A stretch of 64,000 nt of DNA from Owenia fusiformis (taxonomy: Eukaryota; Annelida; Polychaeta; Sabellida; Oweniidae), in the NCBI GenBank assembly GCA_903813345.2, contig CAIIXF020000009.1, forward strand, positions 4,832,030 through 4,896,029, in the 5' to 3' direction. Shown here piece by piece: positions 50,201 to 61,240 of this stretch (its first letter is position 1; each line of letters opens with the position of its first letter). Below the pieces are notes generated by a model, which was not told the DNA's origin, ran no database searches, and saw only the letters and a list, made by a program, of their open reading frames with translations. Position numbers and translations under genes: made by a program.

Positions 50201-53200
50201 AAGAATAGGGGTTCTTAAACAGGACATTGGGCTTGCTTTGCTTTGTTGGTACTAATAAATGGTCTCTATCATCATATTTAACCAGATTCCATTCTAAATG
50301 GGATGATGGGTGATATGCTGTCCTTGGAGAAACAACATTCATCAACAACATTCTGTGGAAATCTCTCCATGTCTCGTAGACAGAACAGTCCTTACTAGTT
50401 ATATTGTCATGCAGCAAAGAAATATGGAAGCATAGATGGGTCAACAGCAGCCAAATGGAGCAGCCAGTTGCCTTCCCTTTCAGCTCTAACAAGTTGCACC
50501 ATGATAAATACTAGCATTTGTAGTTTTTCTTTCTGACAATTTAGAGTTAAGAACATCTATGAGTTCCTGGTAGCTGTTTACCTGATGAATTACTTGCCTC
50601 AAAAGTTCTTCAACAAGGAGTCTCAATGCTTGAACATTGTTAGGGTAATTCTTGCCTGTTAATCTTGGGTTTCCCCAGCAAATTGGTTATCTCTACTTTT
50701 CAACTGTCTGACATTAGGATGCCGACACAACCAACAAAACTCATGAGCATGTAATTGACCCAGAGCCTGTTGATGAATGTACAGGGTGGTCAAAAAATGG
50801 AAACCCTACATTTTCCATATATCTTTGTCATTCTCGAAAATTACTCCCTGATATTTCACACATTTGTACACCATTCAATTTCCTACCACTCTACCATATT
50901 TCATGACCATCAGACTGATAGTCACAATTTACAGTACTTTGAATAACATGCCTCAGGTTTGGCCATCATCACGCCGTAGACAAAACAGCACAGTTATCGA
51001 TGACCCGAATGCATTCCTCAGCAGGTATGGGGACATTTTAGAATACGAGTACAGGTTTCCCAACAGCGCAAAAGTGGCCACTGGGGTATGTTCTTTAATG
51101 TGCTGTAAAAGTGTGACTTTAATCAATCATGAAATTCAGTAGGCTGGTAGCAAATTGAATGATGTACAAATGTGTAAAATATCAGGGGGTTATTTTTTAA
51201 AATGACAAAGATATGAGGAAAATGGTGTAAGGGTTTCCATTTTTTGACCACCCTGTATAATAAAGGTTGTTGGGGTCCAGAACATGACACCAGTGGCTAC
51301 TTTGTACAACTGCTGGTGCGTTATCAAAATTGTGTAATCTTGCTTATATGTTTGGGTCAACTCCTTTGCCTGATGCGTGATGGTTAACATTGTGCTTTGG
51401 TCCACTGGCTTAACATCAAGAAGTGGGCTGTAGGCAAGTTTTATTGCAGGTTTAATGATGGCGCCACTAGTCCTAGCTAACCTAGTATTGTAGCCCCTGA
51501 ATGATGGTGTCCCTGGTACAGATGTAACACTTCCAATAAATGGTCTAAGATTTAACCCTTATACAACAGGGATGACCTACTTACACTGTCAACAATGAGT
51601 TTCTTTCACATTTTAAACGTGTCATCTACCCCCCCCCCTCCCCCTATAAAAGGGTATACATTATAATTTTCTGAATTAATTAATTTAAAGAACCTATGTA
51701 TCTTACATAAATAGCTTAGTTTGATAGATAGACTCACAGAATCTGCTGATATTATATTTTTCAATGTTTCACAGTAATAACAGTGATATTTTTCATACAT
51801 ATTAATATTGCTGAATACAAGGAAGTCTATATTAATATTTTTTTTCTCTTCAACTAAATAAAATACAAGTCTCATATTTTACACTATCTCTGATATGGGT
51901 TAACTTAAACTCTTCAACTAAATAAAATACAAGTCTCATATTTTACACTATCTCTGATATGGGTTAACTTAAACGTAAAGTCATGAATAATTTCAGATCA
52001 CAACTTTGTTTAGTTTGCAAAATATGCTTATTCAACATAGTGACCCCTTAAAAATAGGTGGCGCTAGGGTAACAAATCAAGCATATCTCATTAAATTTGT
52101 GATTCTATGTAATGAAACAAAGTTGACATGTTGTTTAGACTAAATACAGTTTATCTGAATTGGTTAAAGTTTTCAACTGTACCAACAGCCCTTTAAAAAA
52201 ATTTTTTGTGAAATGGGCATTTTACAAGGGGCGCCACCTATACAATGCTGTAAAAAATGTTGCCCACCAGTGCCAGTCCGGCACAGTTCTGATTTTGAAA
52301 GTAATTAACTTATAGATAAAGAAAATACAAAGATATAGCATACATCCTAGAAGGCAACCAAAAGTTTCAATATGCCATTATTCCGCTGGACTAACTGTTT
52401 ATGGTCAGTGGTGAAATCAGGTTCACTTTTGAGATACATTTTACGAAACCATTCATACAATTTGTTGTATTCTTTGATTAAACAATGTCAAAGTAACTCC
52501 AATTTCTGGATCTTTTGGACCACCCTGTATTACTTCAATAATATAGCTGTTTAACTATAAAAGTATTTTGGCACACTCTAATGTTCAAATACATACTGCA
52601 ACACCAGAGCAAGCCCCCTCATCAAAACCATAGCAAGGATTGTAGGAGTACTGCTGGCCAGCTGTGGGACTATCAACATCTTTGTACCTGCAATAAATGA
52701 ACAGCAGTCAGAAGCATTGCTAGGATAAAAAATTGGTGAGGCAAATAGGAATAGGTGAGGCAAATAAGAACAGGTGAGGCAAATAAGAATAGGCGAGGCA
52801 AATAAAAATTGGTGAGGCACATATGAATAGGTAAGGCAAATAAGATTAGGTGAGGTGATTATGACTAGGTGAGGCAAATAATAGGTGAGAAAAAATAAGA
52901 CTAGGTGAGGCAAATAAAAATTGGTGAGGCCAATAAGAATAGGTGAGTTGATTATGACTAGGTGAGGCAAATAATAGGTGAGAAAAAAGTAAGAATAGGT
53001 GAGGCTAAACTTGAGAGTATTTAAAACAACAGTGGGACATAATTTAAACAGATTCGGTAAAAGGAAGACTAACAACATTTTTCTGTTTTTTGCTTGGCAC
53101 TATACATATGCACTCCCCTCCATAAGTTTGGCAACTGGATAGGAAATCAAAACATGTCAATGTTTTGATCTTTATTTTGTTCTTTAGAAAAAATCTATAA

Positions 53201-53740
53201 ATAAGCTTTGATCAATGATTAAAAATGAAACTTGCTAGTTGCCAAACATCTGGAGGGGAGTGTACAATCAAACTGCAGTTGAAAAGATTTAACTTGACAA
53301 AATTTTTAGAAGATACTGTCTGTCTGATATTTTCTTAAATTGAGATGTCTCCATTGATTTTACTATGTCCTGATGGCGGGCCTGATGGGAAACTGAAATG
53401 TTCATCCCAACTTATTCAGTAAAATCAAAGAATAATACACAGAGAAACATTTCAGTAAAGAAAACAAACACACCCAAACGCCATAAAACAATACAATCAA
53501 CAATCAAAACAAGCTACAATCAAAACAAGCAGAAGCTGTATTCAATTTGAAGCAATTAAGAACTACTTACTTTGGTGTATTATCATTTTTAGCCAATGGT
53601 TTCAGATCTATCACTCCTCCTGTATCAGATTTACATGTACAAGAGTCCGATTGTGTACATGATGAAATTCCATGTGTAACACCCACCAAACACACAAGAA
53701 ATAACCCCAATAATGACATAGAAGGAAAATCCAACTTCAT
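38238..53740 (-). CDS. Mannose-6-phosphate receptor / Atg27-like protein, copy B (7 exons)
   Basis: Minus-strand exons in coding order: 53571-53740, 52597-52687, 46946-47106, 46369-46462, 39763-39839, 39195-39321, 38238-38315. Each equals its copy A exon in length, with intact GT-AG sites and phase, so the 265-aa frame is fully open. Visible replacements include Gly21Val, Asn51Lys, Gln59Lys, Thr82Ala, Tyr to Phe in exon 3, and conservative changes in the membrane span. All luminal cysteines, the FWFALP tail motif and the C-terminal YDNI are kept. The gene spans 15.5 kb instead of 5.4 kb. Intron 4 holds a 6.4-kb mariner and intron 2 a 5.2-kb TIR element, both in introns. It looks like a functional paralogue, though expression is unknown. 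Confidence 0.83.
38342..38609. mobile_element. 268-bp MITE, ends CATGGGCGTAG, 5-bp duplication
   Basis: The inverted ends CATGGGCGTAG and CTACGCCCATG are flanked by ACTAT at 38337-38341 and 38610-38614. Unit A (about 29405) has one ACTAT and no insert. This defines the family whose fragments recur at 26464 and in ERCC6 intron 12. Confidence 0.85.
38670..39145. repeat. 30-bp minisatellite, unit B
   Basis: Same unit as 29440-29815 with more copies, the added ones being near-identical blocks around 38920-39120. Confidence 0.8.
39383..39582. mobile_element. MITE in receptor intron 5 (copy B)
   Basis: CAGTAAAACCTGT ends and TA borders as at 30050-30180. The interior keeps about 70 extra bases, including an inverted ATGAACACTGTTCAT-like word, so copy A has an internal deletion or B an internal gain. 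Confidence 0.75.
42091..42770. repeat. Inverted pair with ACACCGGAACACCCTGA ends
   Basis: ACACCGGAACACCCTGA at about 42099 recurs as its reverse complement near 42746. This may be a roughly 660-bp MITE inside the Harbinger-like element. Flanking duplications could not be fixed. Confidence 0.5.
42895..43145. repeat. Imperfect palindrome
   Basis: CTCACATATGAACGAATCCA near 42896 is mirrored near 43120-43145. A second pair, AATTGGGTAAATT-like, is mirrored further in. It accounts for the open frame at 42994-43317. Confidence 0.65.
43768..44690. repeat. About 920-bp imperfect palindrome
   Basis: The left arm 43768-44216 and right arm about 44265-44690 are diverged reverse complements centred near 44235. 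Paired words include GAGACTCGACATTCA / TGAATGTCGAGTCTC. Both arms have drifted and carry their own indels. It is a foldback element or the remains of two opposed copies. Confidence 0.75.
49523..49770 (+). mobile_element. Mariner 5'-end remnant
   Basis: GAGGCTCGATCAGAAAGCAA, then TTGAAATTTTCACAGATAAT and GGTAGGTGGGGCA, parallels the first 200 bases of the mariner at 39981 (TTCACAGACGATG, GGTAGGCGGGGCA) at lower identity. No transposase part follows. Confidence 0.55.
49948..50226. mobile_element. Foldback MITE, about 280 bp
   Basis: GTCCCGTTTAAAACCCCTAT is mirrored by GGGGTTCTTAAACAGGACAT. The inside contains CATTGACTTAACATGGGGA, shared with the 800-bp arms at 56157 and 61241. A related stretch (GGGATAGTATTGCT then TTCTTAAACAGGACATT) also lies at 42215-42285. 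Confidence 0.65.
50782..51255. mobile_element. 474-bp MITE with CAGGGTGGTC ends, TA target
   Basis: CAGGGTGGTCAAAAAATGGA is mirrored by the right end (TTTTTTGACCACCCTG), with TA at both sides. A further inverted pair lies inside. It interrupts the orphan pseudogene. The related terminus GGACCACCCTG occurs alone at about 33005 and 52518 in receptor intron 2 of both units. Confidence 0.8.
51847..51974. repeat. Exact 64-bp tandem duplication
   Basis: 51847-51910 is repeated base for base at 51911-51974. Confidence 0.9.
52735..53010. repeat. 19-bp minisatellite, unit B
   Basis: Same GAATAGGTGAGGCAAATA unit as 33224-34230 but only about 14 imperfect copies. Confidence 0.85.
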
Positions 53741-53952
53741 TTTTAAATGTGACCTTTTACTCCCGTTTTTAAATTTTAGAGCAAAAATATGTTAATCTGC
53801 GTAAATAAGTACATTATCAGTTAATAAGTGTTTATCTTTAAAAGATGGCATCTTATAGGTCCAGATGCATGAATTTCAGTAATAAATTCAAAAATATAAT
53901 TTTAATGTTACCACCAGAAACGATGGTGTATTGTTATATAAGCTCAAACATT

Positions 53953-54040
53953 TGTGTGGACAGTGTTTGGCATTCAATGGCCGGTGTTTGGCATTTCTAA
54001 CAAATGACAGGTGGTGACATTTTGCATGTCAATGCAATGG
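53953..54040 (+). repeat. Dispersed GTGTTTGGCATC repeat, copy 6
   Basis: Unit B counterpart of 34885-34972. Confidence 0.7.
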
Positions 54041-54566
54041 AGAAGCTTCTAAAATTAAAGTGTTGCTTGTGGATGAGGGATCGATCATACTGTATTTTGT
54101 TATTCATAGCATCTCTCTCACAGATCTAATATGTGTGTTACATATCCAGAAGGACAGAGAATGAGAAGGCGTGGCCAATGATATCTACTGTTATCATACA
54201 TCTATGTTAATAAGAGTTAAAAACATCAAAAATGATTGAGATTTACAAATTTTCAATTTATTAAATTTTCTTCAGGTAAACAGATACTGTAATCATAAAT
54301 GAGCCTCGTCATAGGAAAACCGGTCTTATCACAAAAATTTTAATTGTGCTACAGAACCAAAAATGTGCCCAAGATTAAGAGGAAAATGTGCTAAATTCAA
54401 ATCCATCCAGCCATGGCTCATTTGAAAGGTCTTTTTGTGCTTTTTAATAAAAACAAAAAATCAAAACATTGAAAAAATCTGTTATAAGACCCCTTTTCCT
54501 GTGGCCTGGCTCAAATGTTGAATAATTTATTTATACTTTTAAAATGTGCATCTAGCCATTGAATAC

Positions 54567-55650
54567 TGTATGCAGGCTCATAGTCATCAGATATATTGTC
54601 ATGTGACATTTTGACCGAGTTATCTTCATAAAATGATAACAGGACACTCAAAACAATAGAACATACTTAAATTTTACAATTGCATTGTTGTTAATATTTT
54701 ACTCGAAATTTAAAGTTTATATTGTTATCACAAAAATATAGATGGCATTGTGTATTCTAAAATGCCATACAGCACAACAAACATTCCAGAAATCTTTGCT
54801 GAATGGAAAGGCCTCTATTGAATAACTAAAATTATAGAAATGTGTAATTCAGGGATTAGTTATAGTCTTTTTCTGATTCTACCTTCAATAATAATACCAG
54901 GAAAAATAGTGGCCATAACAATATGCTACCACTTCTTGATGGGGAAATAAATATATAAAATGCCACATGACAGACAAATTGATAATCAGACAGAGACACA
55001 TTCCGTACCTGAAGTTTGTTGGGATAATTACTGTAAAACATATGGAATTTGTGGTAGTAATTCTCACAGATTTTTACTTTGGTTTTGCATACTCATGTTT
55101 TCGTTATTTTTCCAAATTCCTCAATTCATGCCAGGAATACAATTTTGAATTTACATCATCCGGAATTCAGGATTTTACACTCACACGAAAATACGAAAAA
55201 TTAAAATGGCGTCGAATTTAATTTACAGAACTCTTGTCAAATCGTCTATGACTTAATAGCAACAAATAACATTAAGTATATGTGCAGAAACAATTTTATT
55301 GCAAATGTAATAAACATATTAGATCATTACAACTTAGTTTATTTAATTCAAATTTGAACAGAAAATACATGCAAGAGGGCGAGTAAGTGTTAGTCTCCTA
55401 GAATCATTGACTATATCAAGGAGCTATTTGATGATGGCTGGGCACTTTACATGTGTCTGCATGAGATGATACATAAAATAAATTCAGAACTTTTCAATTG
55501 TTTTGTTTTGGGTGTGAGGGGTGGCCCACTCCCCCTAGAAAATTTTACAATTTTAAAACGCTATTCAGTGCACTCTGGGCACTTTCAAAGAGTATGAGTC
55601 AATTAAAAAATTGAGAAAATCACAATTCTTTTCTATTTTTTGGAGGGGTG
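54567..55650. other. Sequence present in unit B but missing from unit A
   Basis: Between TAGCCATTGAATA and AAGGGGGGCGGGGG unit A jumps directly while unit B has about 1.1 kb. No gene is recognised. The last 280 bases repeat the downstream AAGTGTTAGTC...GGTGGCCCACTCC block, so recombination between these repeats may have deleted the segment from A. Confidence 0.65.
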
Positions 55651-56156
55651 TCAAGGGGGGCGGGGGGGAGAGGGGGAGGTGGGGTGGGGATCCCGAAGGA
55701 GAGCAAGTGTTAGTCCCCCAGAAACATTGACTATATCAAGGAGCTATGTGATGATGTCTGGGCACTTGGGCACTTAAAAAGTGTCTGAGACAATACATAA
55801 AATAAATTCAGAACTTTTCCATTGTATTGAGGGGGTGTGAGGGGTGGCCCACTCCCTCTAGAAAATTTTACAATTTTAAGATGCTATTTGGTGCTTTCTG
55901 GGCACTGTAAAAGTGTATGAGACGATGAAAAAAAATTACAAAAAAAAAAAATTTAAAAAAAAATTAAAAAGGGGGGTGCGGTCGCACCCATCGCACCCCC
56001 CCCCCCAATCTGATGGCCCTGTGTACGCCTAGCTATAACTTTATCACGGTGTTATAGCATGACTACTACGTCAAGGCGATTTGCAGAATTTTGCGGTAAC
56101 GATAACAAAAAATGGCGGATGGGAAAGGCAGCATGTCATGGTTATAAAGACTGGGT

Positions 56157-56954
56157 CAAAGGACAAGGTGCAATTATTGGCAAATATCCCTATGGTCAAA
56201 ATGAATCATTCGTAGGTGTAACATGAAGAATAAAATGTCATATAATACTTTGGAAAGTATTAAAGTGCTCGGACACACATAAGCTGAGACAGGGATCATT
56301 TCGTTCAGTAAGGTTGTATTGACTTACATGGGGCTGTGCACCATTGACTTAACATGAGGATATCAGCAGATCCCAATAGAGGCCATTGGTTTCCATTGAT
56401 TATCACAGAAATACCAAAAATACACCATGACCTGAATCGATTGCAAACTTAATAATTTCACAATACGACACAAATGGTTTATCTCATCAAATGTGCAAAT
56501 ATGAAGTTTGCAATCGATTCAGGTCATACTTAAAATTAAAAAGATTGTACATTTTTCATCATTTTTTCCCCTACAAAATGGCTATAGAAAAATGCTCCAA
56601 AAACAACTTTTACACTTATCAAATATCATACAAGTTTGTAAAACCAAAGATTATACTATTATATTTCATTATGTAGTAACATATTTGGATAAGATGCAGG
56701 GATGCGTAGGATGTAAATGGATTTTGACAGACACAAAAATACTTCCTGGTTTGGAATCTATGCCTCTACACTTCATGATTGAATTATGACCCTAATAAGT
56801 GGCCTATACATCAATACAGTGCTGAATATAGGTCAACAAGATACTAGTGTGCATATAAATGTAATAATTGAAGCAGAATACTCATTTTGAAAAATCAGAT
56901 GAATTATTTTTTTCCCATGGGGAGATCCCAATGGAGGGTGTATAAGGTCCTTTG
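56157..56954 (+). repeat. Inverted arm, left copy (about 800 bp)
   Basis: Starts CAAAGGACAAGGTGCAATTA and ends GTATAAGGTCCTTTG. It is nearly identical to the reverse complement of 61241-62047. The arm begins and ends with CAAAGGAC/GTCCTTTG, so each arm could itself be an element. It holds an internal perfect 23-bp inverted repeat (56428-56450 with 56504-56526, TGACCTGAATCGATTGCAAA). It abuts the end of duplication unit B. Confidence 0.85.
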
Positions 56955-59900
56955 CCAGGTGGTCTACAAGAAACAGAATATAAGCTGTTAACCTACCGAC
57001 TGAGATATCCAAGTTCATAACTTTTGGTCCCTTCTCGTATTTTCTCAGTACATGTGCCTCAGAGCCACAATCAAAATATTAACTGTAAGTAAACTGTGTA
57101 AACTGTGTATAAACAAGGTTTCAAACGCAATGTTGTTAGACGACTACGTATGACTTCTATCGAATTCTATGGACGGTAACGTATTGTATTACCGTACCGA
57201 TTCCCGTAAAAATATATGAGAGGTTGACAGGTCTGTAAATTGTAGTGGTGAATCATCAGCTTGCATCTGATTAAGTTGACATCTTCTGTTCTGCATCCCT
57301 GAAACATTGCTACACAGACATCCTATCGTGTATTAGCAATACGCCAGAAAGTAAACCAATAACGGGACAGGGTCACACCATCGGTACATAAGCCAAATTT
57401 TCATATTCTCACAAATAAGGGAAACGGGACACATCTTCTCATCTACATGGGGAATTGAGTTGGTCAACACACTTCCATGGGGATTATGATATTGGTCTTG
57501 GGTTATTCGTAACATTGGGATAAATATAGTAACATTCGTTTCCAGGTATCTCGGGACAATGGGATTTTCCTATGGGACATCCATTCTTATCGGGTCTAAC
57601 TGGGACTTTTGGACTAATAATGAGATACTGTTTCAGAGAAACAATATGTATTCAAGTTTCATAGAAACCTTCTTATTTGAATTCTATTTGAATTCATTCA
57701 CCATGGGACAAATGGCTCCATCTTTTGGAACTATGTGGAATAATGGGACAGCTCGTACTATCAAGCAATACTACTACGGTCTTTATTAGAACATCACTTG
57801 TCTGACTTGATCTACTTGAACAACATCCACCTTGTTAATTCATTAAGAAAAATGTCTGGCTGTTCCGGGACTATATACATTATTTACATTGTCTAAGGGG
57901 CTACTGTTTACTAACCAGTCTCCAGCTGGCGAAAAGGACATTTGTACCTTGAGCTCTTTGCCCAAAAGTAACAAACTCAAATGGGAAAATTGCCCTATAT
58001 ACATCAATAAGAACTAATTTATACGGGAACAATAGAATCTGTGAGTGTGACTTCACACCAATCCACATCGGATTTAAGCTCAATAACAGACTTCCTACTA
58101 TTCAGGACAATTAACCCGGCCGGGGCAATAACAACATTAAAAGGGTATATCGGACCCTCATCACATCAAATACAGTCTCTGAACTATTCAGGGAATCCAG
58201 ACCCAGAATGCATGGATGTTGGATACAAGCAACATACATTGACTATAAGATATTAACCCCTACCCACAGATATTTGACACATCAACTTCCCCTGGGATGG
58301 GACATTGATTGCCACTGGTGACAGTTATGGCCAAAACTGCCTCGCTAAATGTGGGCTTTTAGACCACTCTCGATCTTGACCACCCTCGGTCTCGTTATAT
58401 GCAAAGGCTATTCGCGATTACACTGACATTAGCCCCTATTTCGAACCAAACAGTGGAGAACACTGCCTAATCATATAGACAATACTACTTTAACTTATAG
58501 GCAATAACACACCTGAATTTCGTATCATCGGCCCCTTGACTATTTACAAAGATTTCATGTGGGCTGGGATGAGATCTTACTTACAGGTATAAACATTATA
58601 TTTATTATCTAAAAAAGAGCACCTGAATACTCAACTTATCGGGTCGGTCTGGTGTACGCACTGTGGTTAGGACATGTGCCATGTTCTGTTGGTGGAGAGA
58701 CAACAGAACTAGTTATAATTGATGCCAATGGTATTGACATCATGGACTATAAGAGATTTGGATACAGTGTGTAATATATCACATCTCATGACTGATATTA
58801 TTGGACACAGTCTGTGATGTACTTGGACTTAAAGGTAACATTAAAATGGGCATTCATTACCTCGTATGGGTATGCGCATACCCAAGCTATCTCTTATATG
58901 TTCATCATGCCCATCATGACAAACAAAAAGAGAAACTCACAAACAAGGTATAGACAGGGATAAAACATATCACTATAAATGTGTTACAAAGGCCTTTATG
59001 GGCATCGTTCAAGTATCGATGGTTTCACTGTATTAGAATAATATGGTATGCAAGGTGGGGAAAACATCCCATAAGGGTGTATAATGGAGGTGGCCACTAT
59101 AACAGGAAGTAGATTTAGGGAAAAACTACTTCATCAATCAAAAGGGACAGTCCCTATGGTAAGCTATGGGGACTGGGTGGTTTGTATAGTTTCATTGTAG
59201 GTAACTAAAAACGGACATAGAATCACAAAAATCGTGGGTCTTGATAGGGCGGGACCTATCAAAATTCCACCGCTGCCAGCCAGTGTAACATTCCCTCAAA
59301 ATATACTTTGGTAGCGTGGTTAAAAGAGAGGGAGATGTTATTGGTTAAAATTATGAACTTTATTTTTAGTTAATTATGGGGGGTGTAAAACATCTGTCTT
59401 TACAATGAGTCTTATAAGAAATAAACTTTTATGTCAAAAGAAAGATGGCGTTCTGGTAAAAATCTCTACATCTTGATTATACTGGAAATTGCCTCATGAA
59501 AGGGGGGATAATATCATCTTAAAGAAATATAACACGACAAAAGTTTTAAATAAAGAAACATATTTACATGTGTATATTGTTTGGATATAAAACATAAAAA
59601 ATGACAATAGTACAGTAATAATTAGTTATGAATATTCAAACTGTGTTCTGGGAGAAGTTTCTATATAAAGTGACTAACATGGACCAACAATGACTAGCAC
59701 GAATTATAACAAGTGACTAACACGAGCTAACAAGTGACTAGCAAGTGACTAGAAAGTGACTAGCAAGTGACTATCAAGTGACTAGCAAGTGACTAACACG
59801 AGCTACATGGTTGGAAATTTGCAATATGAATGCCGGAATTTCCAGAGACTGGGAAAGCTGGACTATGGGGTACTTTGGGAAGGGGAAATACATCTCTCTA

Positions 59901-61240
59901 ATAGGATACATGGTCCTGGGACTAGAGGAGATGTAAAGGGGCTCCTGGGCAACTTTTGGGCCGGAGCATTATATACATTTCAAGGTAACTTTCATGTCAA
60001 ATCTCGAAACAGAATGTCATAAAACATATATCAATTTGTTGATCATCATTTGATTAATACAAATATATATTTACCTAACACCAATAGAGTCGGAACACTG
60101 CAAAATCGATCGAAACGCAGGAGATATATCCATTAGCAGCCTTACAGTTGAAATCTAAACAGAACACAAACCAAACTTCTCAACTGAGGAAAACCTTACG
60201 CCGAATTAATAAACTAACCTAACAAATAAAAGTATTTCACACCTAACACAGATACCAAAATATGATTAACATAAATACGCTGAATACAGAAGTTGTGATT
60301 GAAGTAAATTGCTTATAATTAATGGTAATTACTGGATAAAATCCTTGGACTATATTCTGCACTATTTGTACCTTTAATATCAATACGCCATCACTGAAAA
60401 GTATTTATGTGGAGATAGGCATTCTTCTTATAGAGTGAATATCATCTGAATGCATATAAACATACAACTTATAAACAATTAAAGTCAAAATCTAATTAAA
60501 TAAAGAGATAAATACAGTAACAGCACACCAAAGAATAAGAGAAATTATGTTATAAGTATATATGAATTTGGTGGGTTGTTACACAAGTACTGATGAAGGT
60601 GACAAAATTAATGACAATGAATCCGGGTTTCATATTTGAATCAGGTTCGCGTAACCGTCTATTAATTTTTCACGTTACCGCAAATTCAAAATACATTATT
60701 TTGGCTCAAGTAGAACATATTAGGTGGTTTCCAATGCCTAATTGGCTTAGTGTGATCGTATGTAGGTTACATCTATATACCCTCAGGTTTTTAGGCAATG
60801 TTACAACAAAAATAAACAAATTACTCAATTTTGTGTAGTTTTGAATTTCAAACTCGACAGTTTTTCTCTTATTTCATGTTATCCCCGGGCATCAGTTTGC
60901 AAAGACTAGGTTTAAAATATACATTACTGAATGCATCACCGAATGAATCGTTCATCCTTTCATTGATACACAGTAGTAATAAATAATGCACCAACCTTAG
61001 TTTTCTCTTCCATCGCGGCCATTTCATTGGATAAATCAGTGAACGTAGCCGTCCAACCTCGTTTTCAGAGGTGGCGTAACCGTCACGCTATAACACCGTG
61101 TATATACGCCTAGCTACTGGACCTACAAAAGCTCAAGTTATGAAGATAAAATTACTATAAAATTCTCAGCATTTTTACTGCAATGGTAATGCATATTCGT
61201 ATGGTCGGGAAGCTCCTACGTCATATTTATCGCGGCTCTA
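56955..61240. other. 4.3-kb region between inverted arms, unrecognised
   Basis: No gene could be named. Short open stretches exist: 57559-57789 (76 codons), 59789-60022, 60593-60838, and an open stretch near 58620-58772 reading YRVGLVYALWLGHVPCSVGG then on to a stop. They lack recognised motifs and clear splice sites. Around 61060-61110 the word CGCTATAACACCGTG is the reverse complement of CACGGTGTTATAG at about 36030 and 56045, another small shared repeat. Confidence 0.5.
59725..59800. repeat. 11-bp tandem repeat
   Basis: Six to seven copies of AAGTGACTAGC with single-base variants. Confidence 0.85.

Larger units (their letters stand above)
48190..51400 (-). pseudogene. Decayed orphan gene with DCDTTS motif and Cys-rich tail
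   Basis: Minus-strand fragments in order, with stops and frameshifts between them: about 51370-51270 (ITHQQLYKVATGVMFWTP), 50494-50411 (AEREGNWLLHLAAVDPSML then PYFFAA), 48773-48702 (AHSLTDCDTTSSLYRIGKTK), about 48680-48480 (PISDGKTQATKF and SSDVRYAVWTKRNAARS in different frames), and 48400-48195 (GWQMD, APDSVLKMILC and a Cys-rich stretch). Their order recalls, from memory, a large family of uncharacterised invertebrate proteins with a GCDTTS-like motif followed by a CXC-type Cys-rich end. That assignment is recollection, not a search. The gene is broken by at least one MITE (50782-51255). Function unknown. Confidence 0.5.
47175..52391. mobile_element. 5.2-kb TIR transposon of unclear family (intron 2 of receptor copy B)
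   Basis: The left end GTCCTGCGGAAT and right end ATTCCGCTGGAC are inverted and bordered by TA. Inverted similarity persists inward for about 400 bases: GATGTATGCTATRTCTTTGT, CAGAACTGTGCCGG, GTATAGGTGGCGCCCC, AAGGGGTCACTATGTT. Unit A has no insert here (about 32890), though a 5-bp difference leaves the join slightly untidy. Inside, on the minus strand, is a decayed gene (48190-51400), itself hit by smaller elements. The TA target suggests Tc1/mariner-like chemistry, but the gene does not look like that transposase. Confidence 0.75.
36151..56160. repeat. Tandem segmental duplication, unit B
   Basis: Begins at the repeated ACACTTCTTC and ends at the same GACTGGGTCAAA that ends unit A. It holds ERCC6 exon 15B and a second complete receptor gene. 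It is about twice as long as unit A because of the mariner insertion at 39981-46339, the long-TIR element at 47175-52391 and smaller elements. A 1.1-kb stretch (54567-55650) has no match in A. Confidence 0.9.

Noticed and set aside
47175-52391. Calling the element Tc1/mariner from its TA borders
   Set aside because: The enclosed gene fragments lack mariner or Tc1 motifs, and TA alone is too short to assign a family.
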